From: Cunninghamia lanceolata
Lineage: Eukaryota > Streptophyta > Pinopsida > Cupressales > Cupressaceae
Length of the DNA stretch: 64,000 nt
Direction: 5' to 3'
NCBI GenBank assembly: GCA_027924645.1
Contig: BSBN01001965.1
Location: forward strand, 16,916,001 to 16,980,000
Shown: in pieces, positions 24,077 through 35,504 of the stretch
Position numbering within the stretch: the first letter of the stretch is position 1
Layout of the letters: every line of letters begins with the position of its first letter
Position numbers and translations under genes: made by a program
Notes under the pieces: generated by a model
The model's database searches: none
Told to the model about the DNA's origin: nothing
What the model saw: the letters and a program-made list of their open reading frames with translations, nothing else

Positions 24077-25227
24077 ATGAAGGGAGGTACCCTATTCAAG
24101 AAGAATTATGAAGGAATATACCTGAGATGCTTAGAAAAGCCAGAAGCAAATAAAGTCCTGTCAGAACTACATGACAAGTTTGGAACGGCACATGGATCAG
24201 CCTTGGCCACAACACATGCAATCCTCAGAGCAGGATATTACTGGCCTACAATTTTTAATGACACAGCTGATCATGTTAAATGTTGTCATGTTTGCCAGGT
24301 TGCTACCAACAAAGAGAAGTATGCTGCACAACCCTTGCAGCCAGTGATGGAAGAGCGCCCATTTGTAGAGTGGGGCATGGATTTCATAGGACCAATCAAT
24401 CCTCCGTCCTCTTCAGGCCATAGGTATGTCTTAACGATTACTGACTATTGTACTAGATGGACTGAGGCTATTAGCAGCAAAACTTGTATTGCAGATGATG
24501 TCATTAAATTTCTAGAGAGTAACATTGTTACCAGGTATGGAACTCCTTATGCTTTGGTAAGTGATAATGGTTCTACCTTCATTTCCACCAAGTTATCAAG
24601 TTGGGCTTTTGATCATGGGATTATACTTAAGTTTTCATCCAACTATTATCCACAAGGGAATGGATTAGCAAAATCAACCAATAAAAATTTACTGAGTATC
24701 ATAAGAAAATTAATAGAAAAGAACCCTAGGGAATGGAACTCATTTCTAAAGTATGCCTTATGGGTTGACATAACGAGAATAAAAACTGCATTAGGAAACT
24801 CGCCTTTCCAACTAGTATATGGGGTGGATCCATCCTCCCTATAAACTTAAAAATTCCTACTCTGCAGTTTGCCCAAGAGTACCTAGGCATAGACAATAAG
24901 CAAGAAGTCAGGTTGCTTCAGTTGATGCACCTGGAAGAAAAAAGGAGTCAAGCAATTGACCAATTTGCAAAACATTAGGCTGTTGTCAAATGCTAGTTTG
25001 ACAAGAGAGCCAGAGTTAAAGCTTTTAGGATATCTAATTTGGTCCTGATGTGGGATAAAGCCCATGAAAAGAAAGGTGACCATGGTAAGTTTGATAGATT
25101 ATGGATAGGTCCCTTTCAAATTTCTGAGATATTAGGAGATAGTACTTATAGGCTTAAGAACTTGATAGGTGAGGATGTCCCATTGCTAGTCAATGGATAG
25201 TTCCTCAAGCATTATTTCCAGGCCTGA
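24077..25227 (+). pseudogene. pol: Element F integrase
   Basis: Integrase inserts the DNA copy. The zinc-binding HHCC region (AHGSALATTHAILRAGYYWP, then CCHVC) spans about 24190-24298. In the core, the first Asp is in WGMDFIGPI (24380-24382) and the second in VSDNGSTF (24563-24565). The third catalytic residue, normally Glu in NGLAES, is Lys here (24671-24673), so this copy should be inactive. A frameshift near 24838 separates the C-terminal domain (LQFAQEYLGIDNKQEV, RARVKAF, DRLWIGPFQISEILGDSTY). The frame ends at TAG 25198-25200 or, if that is a mutated Gln, at TGA 25225-25227. The J pol has the same TAG. Confidence 0.92.
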
Positions 25228-26064
25228 GTGATTCCATGATAGTCATATGTATCATATTGTACATTTGTATAGTTGTTTGTACAGTGTTTTTTGTCCTGTT
25301 TTGTTTGTTTGTTGAGTTTTGTTTTGGTAAGTCAAGATGATGCACTTCATCACCCCCAGAAAATAACTAAATTGTTACGATTCAAGTGAGAAGATCACAT
25401 TTAGACATAGGTTATGATTCATTCTAAGAAGTATTCATGATCTGGTTTGTGATATCCGTTCATCAGGGTGCCTTTTCTTGGTCAAAGTGAATCAATCACG
25501 ATGAAACACCTAACAGCCTTGGGTTTGTTGAACACACAAGTATAGGTGTTAAGTGAAAAATCTAAAGGGACTTCCTTGCTACCAATACAATCTCCAACCT
25601 AAAGCTGCAAGTGACTATACCTTGTACAAATGAGCTGACACAATGATATCAAATATAAATTTTAAAGAGAAAATCAGAAAAGAAATAAAATTAGGCCATC
25701 TAAGTAACTCTACTGGGGCTATAGATGCCTGCTGGTAGTGGGGCTCTACTTAGGGAGATTGTATAGATAACCTTGCCGGGGCTATAGACACCTGCTGACA
25801 GCAAGGCTCTATCCAGGTTGGCTATGAGAGATGATCCCCAACTATGTAGTTTAACACCAGTTACTTATGTTTTCAACTTGCTTTCAAGATGAGGATAAAT
25901 AATCATATGCACACACCTGATCCTTCGTTAGCATTGTTACCATGATAAATTTTATCATTTAGAAGATCATGATGCCTATGCTTAGATGGAATTAGAATAC
26001 TATAGATGAATGTGATCTCATCACTTGAATCATTGGAATTTGTTTGTTTTCTTTGGTGGCAAGT
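25228..26064 (+). other. Element F 3' untranslated region
   Basis: No supported ORF. It holds a duplicated motif (separate entry) and ends in GGTGGCAAGT before the 3' LTR, a weak polypurine tract. Similar sequence precedes the J LTR on the minus strand. Confidence 0.7.
25715..25811 (+). repeat. Two-copy 63-bp-spaced motif before the 3' LTR
   Basis: GGGGCTATAGA followed by CCTGCTG and GGCTCTA occurs at 25715-25748 and again at 25778-25811. J keeps the same doublet at about 63043-63125 on the minus strand. Conservation in two diverged elements outside coding sequence suggests an RNA-level role; not identified. Confidence 0.65.
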
Positions 26065-27368
26065 TGTTGTGTGGTTACACAACACACCCCATTTTGCCTT
26101 GGCAAAACAGGGACCCAACTTTTGGGTTTGGCTTGTGTTGTCTGCTTTCTGGCAGTTTGGTAAAAGTAAGTCATGTGCATCATCATGTGGAACCAGGATG
26201 AGGTAAGTCACCATTATGAGGCCGGTTTGTCAAAATTTGTATTTCATTTTTGTGACCTCATATTTTGAAAGAGCGTTAAATTCCATGCAGGTTTGCCTTT
26301 TACATCACCCTGATATTCCTCAGCATGTGAAAGTTATGAACAGTCAAAGTTTTGGTCAAACCTAATATTTGCAAGAGGAGGATCATATTTTTATAACCTC
26401 AGTCATGTTGTCGAAGATCATCCTGATCTTGGTACATCACCCGATAAGTCATGCGGTCTAGATATCCGGACGTCAATTTTAAATGGTAATAAATCTTTCC
26501 CGTCAAACAGTGATATATCACAAGCGTCATATTTCCAAGTGTAACTTGATATTTCTTAATATCCTCCTACCGTGAAATATCACCCTAAGCCAATATCCTG
26601 ATGATGTCATCCGAATCTGATAAATGAAGAAATAAACATGATGATGACATCATCATCACATTTACATTTCGACAGGATATTTTCTAAACATGATCATGTT
26701 TGCCTAATATGACGATGATGTCATGATGCCCTCCTATACAAAGAACGAATATCAGGATGACGTCATCCCGATATTCTAAAAGAGAGACATGTAAGTTTGT
26801 CTCGTCATCATCATATTTGAAACATCACCCGATACGTTGAAATATCCTCCTGATGTACTAAACATAACCAAAAGGTGCTTTTGTCACCCGAATCTTGTCG
26901 CGATAACCATTCCAATTTGATGGAGGAGGATGACATTGAAGCTCAACCTGATATTTGCGAATATCATCCTGCCTTCATGATATCCTGTCATATGGATATC
27001 TCCCCGCTCTTGTTGCCGCCATTATCATTTAATGCACACAGACATGGTAGGTGGTTCCCGCCGACCCTGGAACCCAATGAAACACCTAGCAAGATCCTAC
27101 ATTTTCACGCAGATAATCAATGAATACAATCTAATTTGTCAAAGTTGCCCTAAATTTACCCTAATTGCAAGGTTAAAAAGTAATTCAACCATCATTTTTA
27201 CATTTACCTTGCGATAAAATTGTTTTACAGAGCACCAGCTTCCATATCCTCTTACAAGCGATTGTTGCACGATTTGAGCTCACAGACAGAAGGAAGTGTG
27301 GGATCATCAGCTGAATTAAGAGCGTTGTTAACAGTCTACTAGTATAAAAGAGAAATATGCATAACCAG

Positions 27369-27550
27369 GTAAGTAAATGAAACCCTCATCATGTTGTTTT
27401 TGATCAGGTATGATGATGTAAGTTCTGGTTTATGCATCCATATGATTAAGTAATGTTGAAAAGATACAATAGGCATAGTGATTTATAAAGTTAATTGCAA
27501 TATGCATACATGTGTATACCCGTTGTGAGATAGGATTTTGTTAATTATAG
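27369..27550 (+). other. Putative 5' UTR intron of the LTR ORF (3' LTR copy)
   Basis: CAG/GTAAGTAA donor at 27366-27376 and TTAATTATAG acceptor ending at 27550, 182 bp; the ATG follows at 27557. Same arrangement as in the 5' LTR and in J. Confidence 0.55.
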
Positions 27551-27556
27551 GTACTC

Positions 27557-30500
27557 ATGGTGGACAAGCGATTAGTTAAGTGTCAGGAAGAATTCAGTAG
27601 GCCCATGTTCTCTTCTCAGAGGGGGGTCCTGTTTAAATACGAGGCAATTACAGATACCCATCAGGGGAGCACCAATTTGGAGGCCTGGTCAGCTAGGCTG
27701 AAAGATGGGAATGACAAAAGTCCTATGCTGGATGCAGTGTTCATATCCGAAATGTGGAACGCCGCAGGTTTTCCATACTCCATGGAATCTCCAGAGCTCG
27801 TCATTGAGTGTGCCCAAAATTATAACCCTGAGACAAGGCAAGTGATGAAACATGGGAGGATATATGCAGACATCTCCATCAAGGGTCTCTCCTAGACATT
27901 TGGATTGCCACTGGGTAGTAAGGTCAAAAGCGTAGACCTAAGGAAGTCAGAAAAGGAATATGAAACCAACAAGAAATCAGCCAAGAAGAACATGTATCAA
28001 TGGCGGGCTGAGAACAGCACATATCCTGCAGCAGCCAAACTTCCTGTGCACCTGTTCAAATATGATTTCAGTGAGGAATACAAATACATGATTGCACTCC
28101 TAAACAGAGTAACAGGCCAGCCTGATGCTGGTAGTTTTAGGGATTGGATGTATGGAATAATAATGATGTGTCTATATTCAGATATCAAGCCATTGTGGGG
28201 CCAGATAATAAGTGATGCTCTGCATGAGTAGCTGATGAACCTGGGAGGTTCAAATTGTGTATTCTATATTTCATCATACATTGTTTATTCCTGTGCTTAC
28301 AAAGGCACTTTTGATGCTTTTGTTACAGATGGAAAGCTTACAGGCACAAATGCTGTGTATATCTGGGATCATCATCCCCAGCTGCAAAGAGCCAATTACC
28401 TCAAAGATTACAAACTGGTCAATGATGCATTCCCTATGCATCTGGTGAGGACCATGGAAGAGGACAGAACAAAGAGATTGAGCATGGAGGCTCAAGAGAT
28501 AGTTTACAGGCATGGAGCCTAGTATATACAGTTTAACACCTTCTTTTACATAAGGATTGAAGGTTTTGAGGGACATCCTCTAATGCTGCCGAGGTATCCC
28601 ACTGATGCAGTAACACTAATGGAGTTCATCGGGCAGGGTTCCACAATGATAAAAATGTACAAGGATGCCAAGAAGCTACCACCAATTTTGTTTCCAGTCA
28701 ACATTGGCTGCTACATGTGCCCTGATTGAGATAATATAAAGAAGGTGATGGTCACCCTAAATAAAATGAATCTACAGCCTTTTCCAATAACAAGACTATA
28801 TGATCCTTACGGCAGAATGCAAAAAATATTTGGAAAGCCTATTCATCAGAGGCACCTAGAGGATTTTTGGGCTGATTGTGAGGATGAAGCAGAAGCTAGA
28901 AGAAGGAGATATCAAAGGTTAACTTTGAACTAGATTAGAACGTTTGATTGCATCTCCATCCCCCAACAATTGAAGAAGGATGATGGCAAGATAATTGCAG
29001 ATGAATATGAGTAAAAGAAGATATATAATGACACCATCTCTGCACTTGACCTCACCATGTAGGAAGATCTATCCTTGGACCCCTTCATTGCTAGGACCAT
29101 ACAACTAACTCAAGCTTGGGTTGATGAGCAAGTAGAGGCATTGAAGAAGAGAGGTGTTGCCATTACAGTGGACAACAAGAAGAAGGGACATGATATTTCT
29201 AGGGATGAATATGATGACTTCCTGAATGAGAAGAGGAAGACCAAGGGAGATAGACTCCCTCCACCACAACAACAGAGCAAAGGACCGCCAAGGGCAGGAA
29301 GGTGGATAAAGAACCCAAAGGGGTTATTATTGAAAGAGCAGTATTTGTAGCTGAGGAGGCAGCAGCATCAGGATCTGGATCAGAATCAGCATCTCCTCCA
29401 AGGACAAAGAAAGAAAAGTCCACGAAGAGTAAGACAGCAGAGGCTGGAATCACTGAGACCCTAGAAGAGGGTTAGTCCTCAAGGAAACATGATAAAGAGG
29501 ATATCCTCATGGAGGAAGAGCCTAAAGAAGAAGAGGCTCCATTGATAATAAGGAGGAAAAGAAAAACTCCACAGGTGTTGGTGTCCACCCCACCTAAGAA
29601 ACAAAGAACCTCTATGAGAGGTGAAATGAGACAACCCTCAACATTATTACAAGGGGCAGGTAGTGAAGTACCTAAGGAACTTCAGCATGATGTTCCACTT
29701 CCTACCATCGTCAAGTTCAAAACTGAACTTGCAAAAGAACAAATGAAAGAAACTGCTCAAATGCAATCAGGGCATGTCTCGCTAGATGAGACAATAAACT
29801 TGTCTGATGATGAGGTTGTGCAGGATGTGGCTGCACAAAAGATGGAAACACTTGCTACTGGTACAAGCATGACCCCTCACAAGCCTCCACCAGTTCAAAC
29901 TGTACTTGAGGAGATGAAGCAAGTGGAAGAAGAATAGGAAAAGATCCCAGAGCAGGTACCTTAGGAAATAGGGCTGGAAACATTAATTGCAGAGGTGACA
30001 ACTCCTGTAGTGGTAGACTTGACAGAGAAACAGGATGCAAGTCCTGGACATCCAGCAGGATCACCTGACAAAGGACACCCAGTAGAAGAAATAGAGATGG
30101 CAGAATCAGAAGGCCATACTTTGGAATTAGGCCAACAAAGTCCACATGATACATCGGCAGAACCTGCTATAGTAGATGTTCAGGAAACGAAGGCTGATGA
30201 AAAGGAGAGAACAATAGAGGATCCTACTGCAAAAAAAAAACAAGAGGTTGATAGTGCAGGCCCGGAGCAAATAATGGCTACAAAATGAACACCAGCACCT
30301 CAGGCAGAATCCACAGTATCCAGTACGGTGGACATGCAATGAGAAACAGAAAAAACAAAAGAGTATGATAAACCTCAACAAGGGGAAGAGTTGGGAATAG
30401 ATGAAGTAATGACAGAGAAGGATCATGATCATCATGATCAACATATAGATGCACCACAGGATTCCCCACACCAAGAAGATGCTCCTCCGGAGAAAGAAAT

Positions 30501-31909
30501 CCCTCAACAGGAGGATGTACCACAGGATCAACAACAAAGTGAGCATCAGGGAGAAGAAATGAGAAAATCACCATCTCCACCACATCTGCTGACAAAAACA
30601 AGAGACACAGGTGAACATCATGAGGATGTGAAAAACATGATCAGGTGCCTCCGTGGTTGGCGAAAGAGGTAAATATAGAGGAAGAACTTGAAATTTAGGA
30701 ATTTGATGTCTCCACCTTGTTCTCCGCGGATATAATGAAGCCTAGGAGGAAGGCCAGAATGACATCGGCCATCAAGAGAGATCCAGCAACTAGGAGGAGG
30801 ACCGCACAAATTGCCATACCTGCGGTGGAGAAAGAAAAGGTAAAATTACCTCAGATGAATTCCAAATCAGCACAGTGGATCTGGGTTTTGCCAATGAGGA
30901 CCAAGAAGGTCAAGAAGGCAAAGACATTATTGATTCTCTAATTCAAAAAGTAAAAAGAGAGAAGGCAAAGAATAAGTAACACAAAGAGCATATTGCTCAG
31001 TTGCATGCTTATATAAGGATGCTGATTAATCCTGATGATACAACAACTGAACATGCAGTCCCATTGACTGCTATTTCTCAAGAGGAGGTAAATAAGTTAG
31101 ACCTCATGAAACATGAGGCATCTGTGATAAGAAAATGGATGTCATCCACATTGGATGATGCTGAGGAAATGGTAAAGGCCTCCTTGAAGAGGTGGAGCAT
31201 TTTTAGTGACTCTAGGACCAAAGTGGACAAATTGCAAATGCAGACAGGGAAAAGGTCTTATAAATTGGACAAAGTCCTGGACATTATGGGAGAAATAAAG
31301 AGAATAAATCCTCAGCTGCTTATTAATAAATAGGTATTGAATAGTAAAACCACATTGTTAGTTGACATCTGGTATAAGGACATTCAATTTGAATGTGGAG
31401 TGATCAGGAGATGTAATAATAAGCTAAGAGAGGTTAGCATGAAGTTGCACGATGTAATGGCTATTGAGGCAGATATATTAGAAACATTGGAAGGGAAAGT
31501 AGAAGGAAAAATAGAAAATCGAGATGAAGAGTCTGCTATCAAAGCTTTGCACAACAACTTCCAATCAGAGGTAGATGGTCCACTGGTCCACTTGACAGAA
31601 GAAGTTATAGATAAAATAATGAGGATCAAGGTCAAGATGGAAAAATACAATGAGACACTGCAGGATAGGAAAGACAAACTAGATAGGAGTAGGAATAAAT
31701 ATGAGGCACACAAGCATGCCATCATCAAAGTAAAAACTCAAGATGTTGGAGGAATAGATCAAGTCGTGCAGTCATATGAGTGGATCCAGAGCAGCATGCA
31801 GCCACATATGTTGCGTCATCATCATCAGGATAGTGAAAATTTAGAAAGTGATGCACATGATGATGATCCACATGAATTAGATGAGGAGCATGATGAAGAC
31901 ACATCATAA
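27557..31909 (+). pseudogene. LTR (U3) ORF of element F, 3' copy
   Basis: About 1,450 codons from the ATG (MVDKRLVKCQEEFSRPMF) to TAA at 31907-31909. The N-terminal domain has SPELVIECAQNYNPETRQV near 27785-27845, YQWRAEN, FRDWMYGIIMMCLYSDIKPL, IWDHHPQLQRANYLKDYKLV and RYPTDAVTLMEFIGQ. Then comes an acidic Pro/Glu/Lys-rich middle with RKARMTSAIKRDPAT near 30740, DEDQEGQEGKDIIDSL-type sequence, and a coiled-coil C-terminus (KVEGKIENRDEESAIKAL). It shares in-frame TGA (28727) and TAG (28931) with the 5' copy; others such as TAG 28229 are private. Frame changes near 29380, 30640 and 30960. The length matches J (4,359 bp). No known catalytic motif seen; function unknown. Confidence 0.78.
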
Positions 31910-32058
31910 AGTGGGACTGTGTAATAATCCAGATGGTTGCCAGCTGGCAACTTGTGCCATTTTGTAAAGATTGACAAAGTCAAGGAGATTGTGACTGTAG
32001 ATGTACATTGGTAAATCAAGATCGTGGATCTTTTTGTAGCAGATTCCTCACCTTGTTC

Positions 32059-32066
32059 TATAAAAG
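32059..32066 (+). promoter_or_regulatory. TATA box of element F 3' LTR
   Basis: TATAAAAG in the same context as 16887-16894, 150 bases after the ORF stop. Confidence 0.7.
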
Positions 32067-32890
32067 GTGGTCGAATGCCTTATTTTAAACATTCGAAACT
32101 TAATTGAAATCCGTCTGCTGAAACATTCAGAGCTCATTTCAAAGTTTTTGTAAACATCTATATTTTGGCATGCTTCATGCATGAGAAGACTGTGTCAATT
32201 ACAATTCATAGTAAATCTTGAGTAATCAGTGTATGAATTCTGGACATATGTGGTGATCTACTACGTCCCTTGGAGTGCATGTCTACTTACATATGTTGTC
32301 TTTGTACAAATTTCCCTTTGAAGTTAGCATCAACTATATCTAGCTGTGGAATGTCCTGGTGAAAATATGGTTTGGTTTTCTTCTCTTCATGATAGTATCT
32401 AATATACATGTGGTTCAAAAGCTAAAGGTTCAACTTTAATTAGAAGTATTTCTTCATTTTCTGTTAAATTTCAAGGCATTTCATCTCCATAATTGCAAAT
32501 AATTGATGATCTTAAGCAAATAACACAGATATGCAGACATCTCATAGATAATTGCAAATATTTAGCATATTTGAATACAAAGCATGCACAATTGAAAATA
32601 TCATGCCAAGATTGAAGTATTCTTGCATCTTTCCACCAAATAATTGTATAATATGACTTCTCTGTAGAAAATTTCTGCAGGAGTGTCATGATGACATTGA
32701 ACTTTCACGTAAGGCCCCAAAATGGAAACAACAACTCACATTAACCTCTGAGTAACATCAGAAGATTAAGACCTAATCACCGGAGACTTGGGATCATGAA
32801 TTCTTTGAATTTATAGTATCTTGCAAGATGAATAAAGGTTAATGTGTACTTTTATTCTATGCTTTTTTGTGACTAACATCATGACCAACA

Positions 32891-32985
32891 ATTACTAATC
32901 ACTAAGAGGATTTAAATGTGTAAATTGGAGAAAGTTTTGCACAACTGATTCACCCCCCTCTCAGTTGTGTGCCCTAAGTCTAACA
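32891..32985 (+). repeat. Element B 3' LTR, right part
   Basis: Begins with the second ATTAC copy, then matches the last 95 or so bases of the B 5' LTR, ending CTAACA. ATAGC (32986-32990) is the right target duplication of B. Confidence 0.93.
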
Positions 32986-34371
32986 ATAGCATTATATTCT
33001 TAAGGTCTACTCCAGCTTTAGCATCTTCAATCTTCTTTTGAAACTCTTCATTCCTTACCTTCAAAACATAATTCCTGAATTCAGGAGTATTAACAAATTC
33101 ATCATGCTTTAGGAATTTGTTGCAAGCCATCACCCTGTCATCTTCAATATCCACATTTGGGATCCTCATTGTTCTTACTACCTTGTTTTCAGGAGACAAA
33201 TAAGGTCTTATTCTATCAAGTGAATTCAGCCAAGTGGCAGCATCTTGTACATGTTCTTCTTCCCTTTCCAAATCAACTACTTCAATTTCTTGAGGATTTT
33301 CTAAATCAATGATTTTTTCATTTTTAGCAAGAGATGGGCCAATTGACTCCCTTTTGACATCATATCCTTTTCTAGAGCTTCTAGGCTCATAAGTGGGTCT
33401 CTCTACTCCTATAGGGGTAGAAGCAATTAGTTGCTCTACATTGTCTAGCATCTTCTCAATTCTTTGGATTGGGTCTAGCACTTCAACAAATGCACCCTGA
33501 TATGCAGGATTTATACTCTTCTTCATCTTCTCACTTGTCATAATAGTGTCCCACTTAATCCTTAAGTGGTGGACATCATCCATTGTAAAACAATTCCTAG
33601 CAATATCATCATTGTAGTCCACCTAGTAAGAATATATGGGCCTACCCTTGTTGACCCTTACCCTGTTGATGAAGCCCTCAGGGTCAAAATGCCTTGGATG
33701 TTCCAAATACATCCCAAAACATTGCATGACTAAATAAATCTAATCCAATCCACTCTGATTAGCTATTAAAAAATCACTAAATCTAAAGAAAGAAGGAAAG
33801 AATGAACCCTTCTTGTGTCTCCTCAGGTGCTATTTATCAGAATCATTCAATTGCCTAATGACTTCTAAAAATGCCACTCTTTTAGGCATATATTTAGCCA
33901 ATGTATGAGGTGGGGTCTCACATCCATAGACCCTTATGCAAGTGGTGTTCTCATGAAAAAACCAATCACCTCAATTGTGATCAATTCCAAGGTGAGGGTT
34001 CCTATCTAAAGGCATTAAAAAATCTAGCACATCAAGGTGCAATCTTTCACCTTCTGGTTCTAAAAATCTAAGGACTCTTCTCACAAAATACTCCTCAAAG
34101 ATCACATAATCTACAGTAGTGCAATGCATGTCAATCATGCAAGTCCATAGTTTTACTGGTAGCATGTTTCCTTGAGCATCTATACTCTTAACATTTAGAT
34201 TATGGTGCCACATCCCAGATAAAGAAAATAAAAGAATGTGACATGGCATGGAATACCATGAGAATTCTATATGGACATCTGGTTTAGATAGATTGTTCTT
34301 AATCTCTGACATCTGCTTGTGCATCTGATCAGCAATGTAAGTTACATAATCATATGGATCTTTGACCTTTT
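32986..34371 (-). pseudogene. Element A relic: central part of LTR-type ORF
   Basis: On the minus strand this reads as one decayed coding region. 33971-34402 includes WYSMPCHILLFSLSGMW and RRVLRFLEPEGERLHL; the next segment has KYMPKRVAFLEVIRQ; then 32986-33622 with DDIARNCFTMDDVHHLR and an acidic linker. These line up in order with the F/J LTR ORF (for example RYPTDAVILMEFIRQ in F and RYPTDGVVLMEFLRQ in J). It is interrupted on the left by B and on the right by C. Identity is low, but order, spacing and motifs agree, so homology is likely. Confidence 0.65.
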
Positions 34372-35504
34372 TATAGACACCTAAAATTGACTTGCTTCGC
34401 AAACCAATTTCCTATATCTCTACACCACCAATTATCCCTTCTATTAATTAAATAAATTCATTTTATTTAAATAATTTATCCCTAATCATCTATCCTTAAC
34501 TATTTATCCATCCCTTGTGATCAATTAATTCAATTAATTCATCACTATACCTTACCACACTATCCCTCATCAATTAAATAAATATTCCCAATATATATTT
34601 AGCTAATTTGTCCATCTCCCTAATCCCTATCATTTAGATAAATCATGCTTATCTAATTAATCTACCATACTAATCAACCTAAACCTAGCCTAGTTGATTA
34701 AATAGCAATTATTTAATTAGCTACCCTAGCCTACATATCCCCTAGATTAATTAAGCTAAACACTTAATTAACCTTGCTTAGCCCATCCTCCCACACACCT
34801 TTGAATAAAAATTAATTTTTTATTCAAAGGGTCACATCCACCTCTTACACATGTAAGTGTACATGTGTCCTCACTCCTTACACATGTCATAGCTCATTAA
34901 TAGAACTCTTCCCCATGAATGGAGCTCTTCCCAAAATGAATTTTTAATTCATTTATAATCCTCCTCTCTTCCCAATGTGAATTTTTAAATTCACAAATAA
35001 TGAGAACCCTTCAATCCTATTGACCAAACCTCAACCCTTGATCTCTCTCATCCACTCCTCTTGTGACACTTGTCACAAGGCTATGACTCCAATACAAACC
35101 CTAACTCTCAATCATTCCTAGCCCTTTATCTCAACTTTTAATCCTCACCCTCCATCCCTTTTCCAAAAATCTATAAATAAGACCCTCCTCTAATCCATTT
35201 TCAATAACTTCTTCTTGCATCCTTACTATCCAAAATATCTCCAAAATCTCCTCATCCTAACATTATAATGCTAAAATCTTTCTAGCCTTATTTCTATCCA
35301 ATCGATCAATCTATCCTTCAATCTCTCATCCTATTGTGTTGAATCTCAAAGAGCAATCCACATTCATCTATTTGGGTAAATCTAAGGAGTTTGGGTGCAA
35401 CTTCTTCCACCCCATCAAGGAGAGGGATCACATTTGAAGGTATAACTTTGTGTATTTATGCATTTGGTTTATATTTATAGCTTCATTTATTTTCCTTATC
35501 TTCA
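34372..35504 (+). repeat. Element C 5' LTR
   Basis: About 1.13 kb, starting TATAGACACC (TG mutated to TA) and ending CTTCA. Closely similar to 43376-44515. The TATA-like CTATAAATAAG lies near 35170. Confidence 0.92.

Larger units (their letters stand above)
7730..32890 (+). mobile_element. Element F: giant Ty3/gypsy (Tat-like) retrotransposon with ORF in its LTRs
   Basis: Flanked by a perfect five-base duplication ATTAC (7725-7729 and 32891-32895). The span is 25,161 bp, of which 3,166 bp is solo LTR H plus its target duplication, so F itself is about 22.0 kb. The 5' LTR is 7730-17718 and the 3' LTR 26065-32890, each about 6.82 kb once H is removed. The internal region carries gag, protease, Cys/His motifs, RNase H, RT, degenerate RNase H and integrase. 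In a hand comparison of 12463-12738 with 27630-27905, the LTRs differ at about 24 positions, all but two of them transitions. F is younger than B, which it interrupts. Confidence 0.93.
26065..32890 (+). repeat. Element F 3' LTR, uninterrupted
   Basis: Starts TGTTGTGTGGTTACACAACA and ends CATGACCAACA, 6,826 bp. It is colinear with the 5' LTR minus H. It carries U3 with TGACGTCA (26758-26765), the putative intron, the ORF 27557-31909, a TATA box at 32059 and R-U5. Confidence 0.95.
789..32985 (+). mobile_element. Element B: Ty1/copia LTR retrotransposon, split by element F
   Basis: The element has an intact 5' LTR, a Met-tRNA-like primer binding site, a gag-pol region in copia order (protease, integrase, RT, RNase H) and a 3' LTR cut in two by the 25-kb insertion F at 7730-32890. 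Without F it is about 7.0 kb. The flanks ATAGT (784-788) and ATAGC (32986-32990) are a five-base target duplication with one change. It inserted into the LTR-type ORF of element A. Every domain is recognisable, but in-frame stops and shifts are present throughout, so this copy is dead. The several purine tracts before the 3' LTR resemble SIRE/Maximus-type elements, but no envelope-like ORF is seen; the lineage call is tentative. Confidence 0.93.

Noticed and set aside
25903..26214. Minus-strand frames crossing the F 3' LTR start
   Set aside because: They run across the LTR boundary and contain the terminal hairpin; no coding signal.
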